Source: Kallipyga massiliensis ph2 (lineage in GTDB: Bacteria > Bacillota > Clostridia > Tissierellales > Peptoniphilaceae). Taken from it: a stretch of DNA of 64,000 bases. The notes under the pieces were generated by a model, which was not told where the DNA came from, searched no databases, and worked only from the letters and a program-made list of their open reading frames with translations. The position numbers were made by a program, and so were the translations under genes. Below are positions 1 to 8,027 of this stretch, piece after piece; the stretch's first letter is position 1, and each line of letters opens with the position of its first letter. Where the stretch lies: contig NZ_HE978585.1 of the NCBI RefSeq assembly GCF_000311985.1, positions 629,484 through 693,483 on the forward strand, given 5' to 3'.

Positions 1-80
1 GCCCGATCTGGCCGACACCCAGGGCGGCCCCAGGCTGTGTTAAAATAAGGGGGATGAAAAGAAAGAGAGAAGGAGGTCGC

Positions 81-1100
81 ATGATTCAGGTTCATGAGGG
101 GATTTTTCTTGAGGAGATCCCTTTGCCCGATAATCCTTTAAAAGCCATTAACAACTACCTGGTCCTCTCCAAGGGAGAGAGTTTGACGGTGGATACGGCC
201 TTCAACCGGCCCATCTGCCGGGACCGCATGGAGGAGATACTCCGAGATAAGGCTATCGATCTAAGCCGCCATCGGCTTTTCCTGACCCACCTCCATTCGG
301 ACCATACGGGTCTGGCGGCCCTCTTTGCTGACCGTGGGACGGAGGTCCTCATGGGGAAGGCGGATGGGGACTATGTCAACCGGTCGGTTGATCCCCAGGG
401 GCCTGTGTGGAAGGAGGTGGTCGATGAGGCGGTTCGAGAGGGACTGGCCCAGGACCGGCTGACCCTGGAGGACCACCCGGGCTATGCCTACCGGCCTGAG
501 CGGGGGTTTCCTTTCACACCCGTGGAGCCGGGGGAGGTCATCCCTGTGGGGGACTACCGCTTTGAAGTGGTGGCCCTTCCGGGCCATACGCCCGGCCAAA
601 TGGGATTGTATGACCGCGACCACAAGATCCTCTTTTGCGGGGATCATATTTTGGGCAAAATTACCCCCAATATCGCCAGCTGGGGGCCGGGCTTTCCGGA
701 CCCCCTGGGGGTCTACTTTGACTCCCTCCGCCGGGTCTATGATATGGACATCGATCTCCTCCTTTCCAGCCACCGACAGCTGGTCAAGGACCATCGGAGA
801 AGGATCCGGACCCTCTTCCACCACCATGACACCCGCCTGAAGGAGGCCCTGGCTGCGGTGATTAAAGAAGGCCCCCTCAGCTGCCGGGACGTAGTCCAGG
901 CCATGCACTGGGACATCCGGTCCAAGTCCTGGGCGGACTTTCCTTCCTCCCAGAAGTGGTTTGCTGCCGGCGAGGCTCATGCCCACCTGGACCGCCTGGA
1001 GGCCATGGGCTTGGTCACCAAGGAAGAAGGGGAGGGAGGCGTCTTTCTCTACCGGGCGACCATCAGCCAGCTTCCTGAGGAAGCCTTGGCCCGGCTTTGA
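81..1100 (+). CDS. MBL-fold metallo-hydrolase
   Basis: A 339-residue cytoplasmic metallo-beta-lactamase-fold hydrolase. The zinc-binding HLHSDH motif (HxHxDH) lies at residues 70-75, and further ligand motifs follow in LPGHTPGQ and FCGDH. The C-terminal third (about residues 250-339) resembles the winged-helix-like tail found in many MBL hydrolases. An upstream in-frame ATG at 54 exists, but AGGAGG at 71-76 sits 4 nt before the ATG at 81, so I prefer 81. The substrate cannot be read from the sequence; the family includes glyoxalase II-like thioesterases, lactonases and nucleases. The upstream 80 bases hold no visible gene end. Family assignment is firm, function open. Confidence 0.85.
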   Translation: MIQVHEGIFLEEIPLPDNPLKAINNYLVLSKGESLTVDTAFNRPICRDRMEEILRDKAIDLSRHRLFLTHLHSDHTGLAALFADRGTEVLMGKADGDYVNRSVDPQGPVWKEVVDEAVREGLAQDRLTLEDHPGYAYRPERGFPFTPVEPGEVIPVGDYRFEVVALPGHTPGQMGLYDRDHKILFCGDHILGKITPNIASWGPGFPDPLGVYFDSLRRVYDMDIDLLLSSHRQLVKDHRRRIRTLFHHHDTRLKEALAAVIKEGPLSCRDVVQAMHWDIRSKSWADFPSSQKWFAAGEAHAHLDRLEAMGLVTKEEGEGGVFLYRATISQLPEEALARL

Positions 1101-1136
1101 ATCATTTGGCTCATTTTCAGATAAAGGAGATTATCT

Positions 1137-1751
1137 ATGGACGTTGAACTTTTCCAGAAAATCCTGGTCCAGGCCATCACCCAGCTGGCCCTTTTTACTC
1201 TCATCCCTTTTCTTTGGTGGTTTTTCACCGAAAGAAAGGAGGGGACAAGGCCGTTTTTCGACTGGGTCGGCTTGAAGAAGGTCCGGCTTAAGGGAGTAGG
1301 CAAGTTCCTTGCCCTGGGAATCCTGGCCTATAGCCTGGTCATGGTCCTGACCCTGTCCCTCGCGGGGGGACAACTTCCGGGTTGGCCTAATCTCAGGGGT
1401 CTGGGCCCGGGAGGCCTGGCGGTCCTCCTGGCCTATGCCCTGGTGACCACCGGCCTTTCCGAGGAGATTTTCTTCCGAGGCTTTCTCTTGAAGCGCTTCA
1501 TCGACAAGGATGAGTTCGATGTGGCCAATGTCAGCCAGGCCATGCTCTTCGGCCTCTTCTCCGCCGTCCTCTTTTTCGGGGCCATGACCTTCTGGAAGGC
1601 CCTCTTCCTCTCCGCCTTGTATGGGGTCCTGGCCTTTGGCCTGGGCTGGGTCAACGAAAAAAAAGGAGGGGGATCCCTCCTTTTGTCTTGGTTCATCCGG
1701 TCCCTGGCCGGCTTTCTCGTCGGCCTGGGGATGATGAGCGGTATTCTTTAG
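1137..1751 (+). CDS. CPBP-family membrane protein lacking catalytic histidines
   Basis: A 204-residue membrane protein with about five hydrophobic segments. It carries the CPBP (CAAX protease/bacteriocin-processing, Abi) motif 1, EEIFFRG, at residues 109-115. Known active members also need histidines in the FxxxH and HxxxN motifs. Here the corresponding position reads FGLFS (138-142), and the whole protein contains no histidine at all. It is therefore probably not an active metalloprotease and may act as a scaffold or regulator. A ribosome binding site AAAGGAG precedes the ATG. It follows the MBL hydrolase by 36 nt and overlaps the convergent antiporter gene by 4 nt at its stop codon. Confidence 0.75.
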   Translation: MDVELFQKILVQAITQLALFTLIPFLWWFFTERKEGTRPFFDWVGLKKVRLKGVGKFLALGILAYSLVMVLTLSLAGGQLPGWPNLRGLGPGGLAVLLAYALVTTGLSEEIFFRGFLLKRFIDKDEFDVANVSQAMLFGLFSAVLFFGAMTFWKALFLSALYGVLAFGLGWVNEKKGGGSLLLSWFIRSLAGFLVGLGMMSGIL

Positions 1752-3052
1752 CAGCCCGCCTTCCCCTCCAGGGAAGGCTTTCTTTTTTCTCCCTCATTGT
1801 CGGCGATTTCCTGGACCTTGGGTTTAGAGGCAGGCTTATCCGGATGGGGGATGGTCCCGGCCCGGTCGAGGGCCAGCTTGGCCAGGATGGGGCCGATGAG
1901 CTCATAGACGATGGTGGCGCCCAGGACGATGGTCCGGATCAGGCCCCCGGCTTGGGGGCTGAGGAAAATGGAGGCGCCGGCGACAGGGGCCACGTTGGCA
2001 TAGAGGCCTTGGGCCAGGGCGGAGAGGCCGATGGCTACGCCGGCTTGGGGAAGGAGGGTCAGGCCCAGGTTCTCATAGACACTGGGCGGGAAGCCGGTGG
2101 CTTTGCTGGAGAGGGCGGCGCCCAGGTATTTCCCGATGGCCCGGGCGACGATGTAGAAAACGCCCAGGAGGCCGACCGCAGGCAGGGCAGAGAGGTCCAG
2201 GTCAGCGCCCGAGAGGACGAAGAAGAGGAGGAAAATGGGGGCGGTGACCTGGTCAATGACGTTGGCAGGGCGGCGTTTGGCCCGGGTGAAGTTGGCCACG
2301 AAGAGGCCGCAGGTCATGAGAAGGAGGAGGCTGGACAGGTTGAGGTAGAGGGCCAGGGCGGATCCCGCGAAGACCAGGGCCACAGTCAGGGTCAGGACCT
2401 CTCCCTTGTTCCGTGCCATCCGTTCCAGCCGGGAGTAGACCAGGCCCATGGCGATGCCGATCAGGATGGCCAGGAGGATCTGGCCGACGGGGAAGACGAA
2501 CATAGTTAATGGGCTGAGGGCTTGGCCGGAGAGGAGGGCGGCCGCCATGGAGGAGGAGATTCCGAAGGCGATGATGCAGACGGCATCATCCAGGGCAACG
2601 ACAGGGATGAGGACATCGACCAGGTCGCCCTGGGCCTTGTACTGGCGGATGACCATGAGGGTGGCGGCGGGGGCCGTGGCGCAGGAGATGGACCCCAGGA
2701 GGAGGGCAAAGCCCAGGCCGGTATGGAAGATGAAGTAGGCGCCCAGGGTGACCAGGAGGAAGGCGCCCAGGGCCTGGATGATGGTGACGATTATGATCTT
2801 GGAACCCAGGCTCTTGAGTTTGCCTAGGTCCATCTCCAAGCCGATGGAAAAGGCGATGAAGGCCAGGGCGATATCGTTAATGATGGAGAGGTTCTGGACG
2901 GCTTCTTTGGGCATGAGGCCCAGGACGGAGGGGCCGATCAGGAGACCGGCCACCAGGTAGCCGGTCACATCCGGAAACTTCATGATGCCTAAAAATCGCG
3001 CAAAAAACAGGCCGCACAGCCAGAGGAGGGCGACATAAAATAAAGTTTGCAT
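1748..3052 (-). CDS. CPA2-family cation:proton antiporter (KefB/NapA-like)
   Basis: A 434-residue integral membrane protein with about 12-13 hydrophobic segments and no RCK/TrkA domain, typical of a short Na+/H+ or K+/H+ exchanger of the CPA2 family. The N-terminus (GVTGYLVAGLLIGPSVLG, written here in part as TGYLVAGLLIGPS) is the family's first signature, and the mid-protein region with LDDAVCI resembles the ion-binding helix. It exports cations in exchange for protons and serves pH or salt homeostasis. It lies 86 nt downstream of the PII-like gene in the same direction, probably one transcript. The terminal stop overlaps the convergent CPBP gene. Confidence 0.87.
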   Translation of the reverse strand: MQTLFYVALLWLCGLFFARFLGIMKFPDVTGYLVAGLLIGPSVLGLMPKEAVQNLSIINDIALAFIAFSIGLEMDLGKLKSLGSKIIIVTIIQALGAFLLVTLGAYFIFHTGLGFALLLGSISCATAPAATLMVIRQYKAQGDLVDVLIPVVALDDAVCIIAFGISSSMAAALLSGQALSPLTMFVFPVGQILLAILIGIAMGLVYSRLERMARNKGEVLTLTVALVFAGSALALYLNLSSLLLLMTCGLFVANFTRAKRRPANVIDQVTAPIFLLFFVLSGADLDLSALPAVGLLGVFYIVARAIGKYLGAALSSKATGFPPSVYENLGLTLLPQAGVAIGLSALAQGLYANVAPVAGASIFLSPQAGGLIRTIVLGATIVYELIGPILAKLALDRAGTIPHPDKPASKPKVQEIADNEGEKRKPSLEGKAGC

Positions 3053-3138
3053 CGAAACAATGCCTTCTTTCTATAACAATGTCGAATAATGGTAAATGAA
3101 TCGTGAACGAATAAAAGGTCTCGGCCCGGGCTCCTCGG

Positions 3139-3474
3139 TTATTTGGTCAGCCCCTCGAAGGAGGAAACGGGAAGGGTGAATAGGATCCCCGTATTCTCAT
3201 GGCTGATATCCCCAACGACCTCACGGACGCATTCCTTGGCCACTTCCACCATCTCTTCTTTTAATACCAGGAGGATGGTTTTGTTATAGGGTCGGCCTTG
3301 GTTGAGCATGGCCCGGAGGGATTTAAAGCGGGAGGAATCTGTCTCTTGAAGGAGGGTGGAGGCCAGGCCTTCAGAATCCAGGATGGTTCCGCCGTGGATC
3401 CCCCTCTCTTGGAGTAAGGGAATCAGGGCATAAAAATGATCTTCATGGTTCAGGATAATAACTAATAATTCCAT
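3139..3474 (-). CDS. PII-like small protein next to antiporter
   Basis: A 111-residue protein whose length and pattern (ELLVIILNHEDHFYALIPLL at the start, then a central loop and a TILLVLKEE-type strand) fit the ferredoxin-like PII/CutA fold. I infer the PII-like assignment from pattern, not from a diagnostic motif. Established knowledge: several PII-like families are encoded next to transporters and regulate them by binding nucleotides or ions. Here the gene directly precedes a CPA2 antiporter, so control of that antiporter is a reasonable guess. A good promoter (TTAACA-N17-TAGAAT) and an AAAGGGG ribosome site precede it. Confidence 0.6.
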   Translation of the reverse strand: MELLVIILNHEDHFYALIPLLQERGIHGGTILDSEGLASTLLQETDSSRFKSLRAMLNQGRPYNKTILLVLKEEMVEVAKECVREVVGDISHENTGILFTLPVSSFEGLTK

Positions 3475-3501
3475 CTTTTTCCCCTTTCAACGAACTTAAT
3501 C

Positions 3502-3530
3502 ATTCTACTCCTATTCCCTCAGCTTGTTAA
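3502..3530 (-). promoter_or_regulatory. Promoter of the PII-like/antiporter operon
   Basis: On the minus strand TTAACA (3530-3525) and TAGAAT (3507-3502) are separated by 17 bp, about 28 bp ahead of the PII-like start codon. This is a near-consensus sigma-A arrangement placed correctly for the gene pair. Confidence 0.6.
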
Positions 3531-3595
3531 CGAATAGAACGGGAGAATTCCCTAAAAAACCAGAAAATATGACAAAAAAGAAATAAATGAGTCGG

Positions 3596-4453
3596 CTAGT
3601 TTTTCCGGGTCTTCCGGTAGCTGGCGATGACATCCGCCCCGCCCACCAGGATGAAGGAGATGTAGAGGAGCCAGACCATGAGGCCCAGGATTCCGGCCAG
3701 GGAGCCGTAGTAGATGGGGAGGGAGGAGATGTTGTCCATGATGAAGGCATAGACCACGGTGACGATGAGGATGGCCAGGCCGGTGAAGATGCCACCCAGG
3801 GCCGCTTCCCGCCATTGGATGGTCCCCGTGGAGGCCAAGGGGGCGGTTTTATAGAAGAGGATGAGGATGAGGATAAAACCGGCCGGGGGGAGGAGGCGGG
3901 CCAAGAGGGATTCGAAGACCCGGATGAAGGGGGTCAGGGCCTCTTCCACCATGAAGGTCTTGGCCAGGGATTCCAAGATGCCCCCGATGTTCCGGGCGTA
4001 GACCAGGAATAAGAGGAGGATGATCAGGGAGAAGATGAAGAGGACTGTATAGATGATGGCCAATATCCGGCGGACGGGCCCGTTGGACCGGAGGTCAAAA
4101 CCCAGGGACCGGTTGACGGAGAGGATGAGCTTGTTGATCCCATTGGACCCCAGCCAGAGGGCGGAAAAGATCCCCAAGCTCAGGCTGGTGGTAGAGGTGG
4201 ATTCGGCCAGGACTCGGATGACCTCCTGGAAGATATGGGCTACCTGGGTGGGCAGGATATTCCAGACCCCATCCAGGGCCAGCTGGGGGTTGTTGAGAAA
4301 AAGAGAAGCCAGTTGGAGGAAGATGAGGAGGAGGGGAATGGAGGCCATGAGGAGGGAATAGGCCAAGGAACTGGCCCGGACGGAAAGCCCGGACCGGCGT
4401 ATGGTTTGAAAAAGGTCTATATAGAAGGACCGGTCAGTCAGCGTCTTGATCAT
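3596..4453 (-). CDS. YihY/virulence factor BrkB family membrane protein
   Basis: A 285-residue polytopic membrane protein with about six hydrophobic segments. The sequence SSLAYSLLMASIPLLLIF in the first helix and the repeated glycine-rich helices near the C-terminus are typical of the YihY/BrkB family (once misnamed RNase BN). Its biochemical role is not established. The open frame extends upstream to 4597, but the in-frame ATG at 4453 (MIKTLTDRSFY) fits the family N-terminus and is preceded by AAAAGG. The gene stands alone between the PII-like gene and a divergent hypothetical gene. Confidence 0.8.
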   Translation of the reverse strand: MIKTLTDRSFYIDLFQTIRRSGLSVRASSLAYSLLMASIPLLLIFLQLASLFLNNPQLALDGVWNILPTQVAHIFQEVIRVLAESTSTTSLSLGIFSALWLGSNGINKLILSVNRSLGFDLRSNGPVRRILAIIYTVLFIFSLIILLLFLVYARNIGGILESLAKTFMVEEALTPFIRVFESLLARLLPPAGFILILILFYKTAPLASTGTIQWREAALGGIFTGLAILIVTVVYAFIMDNISSLPIYYGSLAGILGLMVWLLYISFILVGGADVIASYRKTRKN

Positions 4454-4568
4454 ATGTCTACCTTTTCTTATGACTGGGAGTGGGGCGCCGGGGGTGGGGC
4501 GCAGGAAAAAGCGGTGCTTTCTTATCCCCCTGATTGTACCAGATATGCCGGGTTGATTCAGGGTGGGG

Positions 4569-4574
4569 TATAAT
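4569..4574 (+). promoter_or_regulatory. -10 element ahead of the hypothetical-galU-ansA operon
   Basis: A perfect TATAAT lies 44 bp before the ATG at 4618. No convincing -35 hexamer is seen at the normal distance (TTGATT at 4553 is too close), so the promoter may rely on an activator or other contacts. Confidence 0.4.
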
Positions 4575-4617
4575 AGAGATAACTGAACGCATTTCAACGA
4601 GAAAGGAAGGAGGAAGC

Positions 4618-5193
4618 ATGGATAATCGATATAAGCGCATGATGGAGGGGATAGATCATCCCGGGGCCTGGCTGGAGGACCGAATTGCAGAGGCCGACCT
4701 CCTGGAAAACTACCTCCGGATGTCGGCTGATGAGCTCTTGAGGGAGGCGGACCGGGTCCAGGCCAACTATTTGAATCCGGGCAACATCGGGCGGATTTCG
4801 GATGTTGGGCGTTCCCGGAAGGGGGTCCAGGTCATGGCTCAGGCGGACCATGCGGTGGAGGACTTTCTCAGGGAGCTTGGGTGTCATCCTGACTTCCGGG
4901 ACCTGGTGGCGGAGATTCAGCCTTTGAAAAGGGAGGACCTGGTTCTTCCGAGGGCCCGATTTTCCCGCCTGGTGACCAAGTTCCAGCTGGTCAAGCAGGC
5001 CAACCGACTCATGGAGAAGAGGGCGGAAATCCGAGTCCTCCGCCGGAGGATGCGGCTCCATTCCAAGGCCCTGATCCGGGAGAGCGAGACCAGGGAATTG
5101 GAGGAGAAGATGGACCGCCTGGTCAATAAGGCCATGGACTTCACCCGCCCCTATCGGGAGGGAAGAGAAAGAAGAGGACGCTATGAGGGTTAG
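4618..5193 (+). CDS. Hypothetical helical protein upstream of galU
   Basis: A 191-residue, strongly charged, mostly alpha-helical soluble protein that I do not recognise. The region around residues 115-180 is rich in Arg, Lys and Glu with leucines spaced like a coiled coil. There is no signal peptide or membrane segment. The ATG at 4618 is preceded by GGAAGGAGGAA, which decides the start over the longer frame from 4534. Its last 11 nt overlap galU, so translation of the two is probably coupled and they share an operon with asparaginase. Function unknown. Confidence 0.7.
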   Translation: MDNRYKRMMEGIDHPGAWLEDRIAEADLLENYLRMSADELLREADRVQANYLNPGNIGRISDVGRSRKGVQVMAQADHAVEDFLRELGCHPDFRDLVAEIQPLKREDLVLPRARFSRLVTKFQLVKQANRLMEKRAEIRVLRRRMRLHSKALIRESETRELEEKMDRLVNKAMDFTRPYREGRERRGRYEG

Positions 5194-6118
5194 AAAAGCA
5201 GTGATTCCGGTGGCGGGTTTGGGGACGAGATTCCTCCCCTTCACTAAAGCTACGCCCAAGGAGATGCTCCCCATCGTCGACCGGCCGGCCCTCCAGCTCA
5301 TCGTGGAGGAGGCTTCGGCAGCAGGGATTGAGGAGATCCTCTTCGTGACCAACCGGGGGAAGACGGCCATCGAAAACCACTTCGACCACAATGTGGAGCT
5401 GGAGATGGCCCTGGAAGAGAAGGGGAAGCGGGAGGCCTTGGATGAGGTCCGGGCCATCAACAAGCTGGCCAACATCTTCTATGTCCGGCAGAATGAGACC
5501 AAGGGATTGGGCCATGCGGTCCTTTGCGCCAAGGCTTTTGTCGGCAAAGAGCCTTTCGCTGTCCTCCTCGGGGATGATGTCGTCTACAACCCCCAGGCCC
5601 CCTGCATTGGCCAGCTCATCCGGGCCTTTGAGAAGACGGGCCATACCGTTGTGGGCTGCCAGCGAGTGGCCCATGAGGAAATCTCCAAGTACGGGTCCCT
5701 GGAAGGAAGACTGGTCCGGGGAGACCTGGTGGAGGGGACCGGGATGGAAGGCCGGCTCTGGACCATGGACCGGGTGGTGGAAAAGCCGGCTCCTGAGGAA
5801 GCTCCCTCGGATATGGCTGTCCTGGGTCGCTATGTCCTGGAGGCGGAGATCTTCGACTACCTGGAGAAGACCCCACCGGGTGTGGGCGGGGAGATCCAGC
5901 TGACGGATGCCATCTGTGCCCTGGCCCAGGATGGGCCGGCCTATGGGTATGACTTCGCCGGACGGCGCTATGACATCGGGGACAAGCAGGGCTTCCTGGA
6001 AGCCACCATCGAATACGCCCTCCGGGATGACAAGCTGGCCGGTCCCTTCGAGGCCTACCTCCGGAACAAGTTCTCGGATCCCGCCGGTCTTGCCGGAAAG
6101 AGGGGGTCGGATGACTAA
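5183..6118 (+). CDS. galU: UTP-glucose-1-phosphate uridylyltransferase
   Basis: A 311-residue cytoplasmic nucleotidyltransferase making UDP-glucose from UTP and glucose-1-phosphate for cell-wall glycans, glycolipids and galactose metabolism. The N-terminal PVAGLGTRFLPFTKATPKEM nucleotide-binding signature (residues 9-28), LLGDDVV and GEIQLTDAI are all typical of bacterial GalU. Length is normal for the family. It overlaps the upstream hypothetical gene by 11 nt and the downstream asparaginase gene by 8 nt, indicating a tightly coupled operon. Confidence 0.93.
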   Translation: MRVRKAVIPVAGLGTRFLPFTKATPKEMLPIVDRPALQLIVEEASAAGIEEILFVTNRGKTAIENHFDHNVELEMALEEKGKREALDEVRAINKLANIFYVRQNETKGLGHAVLCAKAFVGKEPFAVLLGDDVVYNPQAPCIGQLIRAFEKTGHTVVGCQRVAHEEISKYGSLEGRLVRGDLVEGTGMEGRLWTMDRVVEKPAPEEAPSDMAVLGRYVLEAEIFDYLEKTPPGVGGEIQLTDAICALAQDGPAYGYDFAGRRYDIGDKQGFLEATIEYALRDDKLAGPFEAYLRNKFSDPAGLAGKRGSDD

Positions 6119-7133
6119 AAAACGCCTCCTCCTCATCGCCACCGGGGGGACCATTGCTTCGGTCCAGACCGAGGAAGGCCTGACCCCCCAGATTCCGGCC
6201 CAGGACCTCCTTTCCTATGTGCCCAAGGTCAGGGATTTTGCGGAAGTCACCCCCCTCCAGCTCATCAACCTGGATTCCACCAATATCGAAACCAGGCATT
6301 GGCTGAAGATTGCCGCCTGCCTGGAGGAGAAATATGAGGACTACGATGGTTTCGTCATCTGCCACGGGACCGACACCATGGCCTATACGGCGGCGGCCCT
6401 CTCCTACCTGGTTCAAAATTCGCCAAAACCCATTGTCCTGACGGGGTCCCAGCAGCCCATCAACCTGGACTCCACGGATGCCCGGACCAACCTCTACGAC
6501 AGCCTCCTCTTTGCTGCCCATCCCAAGGCCCACAACGTTAATTTAGTCTTTGACGGTAAGGTCATCTGCGGGACCCGGGCCCAGAAGGAGCGGACCAAGT
6601 CCTACGATGCCTTTGCCTCCATCAACTTCCCCTTCATCGCCTCCATCCAAAAGCCTCACATCCTTTTCTATATCGATGACAAGGACCGGGTGGACAAGGA
6701 GGTCGTCTTCCACCATGGTTTCCTGGAGGAGGTGGGAGTCCTTAAGCTCCTCCCCTCCATGAAGGCCCGAAGCCTGGTCCGCCTGGCCCAGGACTACCAG
6801 GCGGTCATCATCGAATCCTTCGGCGTGGGCGGCCTGCCCTCCTATGAGACCGGGGACTTCCGCCAGGCTGTAGCGGAGATCATCCGTCAGGGTAAGGTCG
6901 TGGTCATGACCACCCAAGTTCCCTTGGAGGGGTCCAACATGACCGTCTACGAAGTGGGGAAGGTGGCCAAGGAAACCTGGGGGCTCATGGAAGCCTACGA
7001 CATGACCCTCCCGGCCACCGCCTGCAAGCTCATGTGGATCCTGGCTAAGACCCAGGACCCCAAGGAGGTCCGATGCCTCTTTGAAGAAGAAATTAACCAC
7101 GACCGACTCTGGCCGGGTCAGGACATGGAATAA
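6111..7133 (+). CDS. ansA: Type I (cytosolic) L-asparaginase
   Basis: A 340-residue asparaginase converting asparagine to aspartate and ammonia. Both catalytic threonine motifs are present: ATGGTIAS (residues 10-17) and CHGTDTM (84-90). There is no signal peptide, matching the cytosolic type I form. The ATG at 6111 lies inside the galU end; the frame is open further upstream but only antisense to galU. The product aspartate could feed the aspA-fumC-malic enzyme operon at 38.4-42.4 kb, although the genes are not adjacent. A long palindrome follows the stop. Confidence 0.9.
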   Translation: MTKKRLLLIATGGTIASVQTEEGLTPQIPAQDLLSYVPKVRDFAEVTPLQLINLDSTNIETRHWLKIAACLEEKYEDYDGFVICHGTDTMAYTAAALSYLVQNSPKPIVLTGSQQPINLDSTDARTNLYDSLLFAAHPKAHNVNLVFDGKVICGTRAQKERTKSYDAFASINFPFIASIQKPHILFYIDDKDRVDKEVVFHHGFLEEVGVLKLLPSMKARSLVRLAQDYQAVIIESFGVGGLPSYETGDFRQAVAEIIRQGKVVVMTTQVPLEGSNMTVYEVGKVAKETWGLMEAYDMTLPATACKLMWILAKTQDPKEVRCLFEEEINHDRLWPGQDME

Positions 7134-7150
7134 AAAATGGGATGATGTGA

Positions 7151-7198
7151 ACTGACCCCCTAAAGCTGGACCAAAATATCCAACTTTAGGGGGTCAGT
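7151..7198. repeat. 19-bp inverted repeat resembling abutted IS3-family ends
   Basis: Arms ACTGACCCCCTAAAGCTGG (7151-7169) and its near-perfect complement (7180-7198, one mismatch) flank a 10-nt loop. The arm sequence resembles terminal repeats of IS3/IS150-type elements (TGACCCC...AAAGTTGGA). It could be a relic of an excised element or simply a bidirectional terminator between the convergent ansA and the hypothetical gene; no immediate T-run follows on the plus strand. Confidence 0.5.
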
Positions 7199-7233
7199 CC
7201 GGCCATCCCGGTTTTGTTGATTTTTTTCTAATA

Positions 7234-7686
7234 TTACTCCTGTTCAACCATCTGATTAATGATATACTTCTTAATTTCTTTGAACATATCCTGTTCAACA
7301 TCTCCCAAAACATCTAATTGATAAACATTCAACACCCTTCCAGGATAGGATTCTTGGTCAGGTCCCTCCGCCCTGAAATAAACGACATTTCCCTCCCTTA
7401 CTTTACCAAGTCCTTGAAATCCTTCCTTGGATTCCAAATATAACAACATCCAACCCTCGTCAAGCTTTTGGACAATGCTTATGTTGTCACGATCAATAGA
7501 CTCAAAGACAACACCCGTACCGGAACATGAATTATGGACATCCAGATTAGGGATATCTTTAAAGCCATAGATCTTTAAAGGAGGGTGGCTCAAAGGAGGG
7601 TCGCTCTGTGATGTCATAGAAAGGGTGATTGAAATGATGATCGAAGCGACTAAAATGGTTAGAATGATTTTATATTTCTTTCTCAT
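7234..7686 (-). CDS. Hypothetical secreted or membrane-anchored protein
   Basis: A 150-residue protein with a basic N-terminus (MRKKYK) and one hydrophobic segment (about residues 7-23) with no lipobox cysteine, so it is likely exported or anchored by an uncleaved signal. The remainder is hydrophilic with a single cysteine. I do not recognise the family. AAAGGGGG precedes the ATG. The gene is clearly more AT-rich than its neighbours, suggesting horizontal acquisition, and it is convergent with ansA. Confidence 0.6.
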   Translation of the reverse strand: MRKKYKIILTILVASIIISITLSMTSQSDPPLSHPPLKIYGFKDIPNLDVHNSCSGTGVVFESIDRDNISIVQKLDEGWMLLYLESKEGFQGLGKVREGNVVYFRAEGPDQESYPGRVLNVYQLDVLGDVEQDMFKEIKKYIINQMVEQE

Positions 7687-7808
7687 GTTTAGCCCCCTTT
7701 AAAGCGATTACAATAAGAGGTCAGTACACTTCTATCAGATAAGCGAACGAAAAACAATATTTTCTTATCTAAAGAATATCACAGTGATTAAGTAGCCTCC
7801 AAGGGATA

Positions 7809-7837
7809 TTGATCTTTTGAAAAGAAAAGTTTATAAA
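7809..7837 (+). promoter_or_regulatory. Possible htrA promoter
   Basis: TTGATC (7809-7814) and TATAAA (7832-7837) are spaced 17 bp apart in the 341-bp gap before htrA. The leader that follows contains an unused AAGGAGG at 7932 and a GC-rich hairpin near 7947-7968 before the first ATG. Nothing else is seen in this gap. Confidence 0.4.
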
Positions 7838-8027
7838 GCATTCATTTTACTTTCTTTTCTATTCTTTCCCAATGATTAGTATAGACATTGAAATCTTGTA
7901 ACATATTTCCTCCAGAATTTCCCCCTATGATAAGGAGGATTCAAGGCCGGGCCTTTTCGGGCCCGGGTCCGATTCAACCATGAATAAGGCATACTTTTGT
8001 CCCCTTACCGGGGTAGAAGGGAAAAAT

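Noticed and set aside
1688-2509. Long plus-strand frame of 273 codons
   Set aside because: Antisense to the antiporter, made possible by GC-rich codon bias; composition is Gly/Asp/Gln-rich and family-less. The same applies to other long antisense frames (for example 13415-14236, 50338-51831, 51844-53169).
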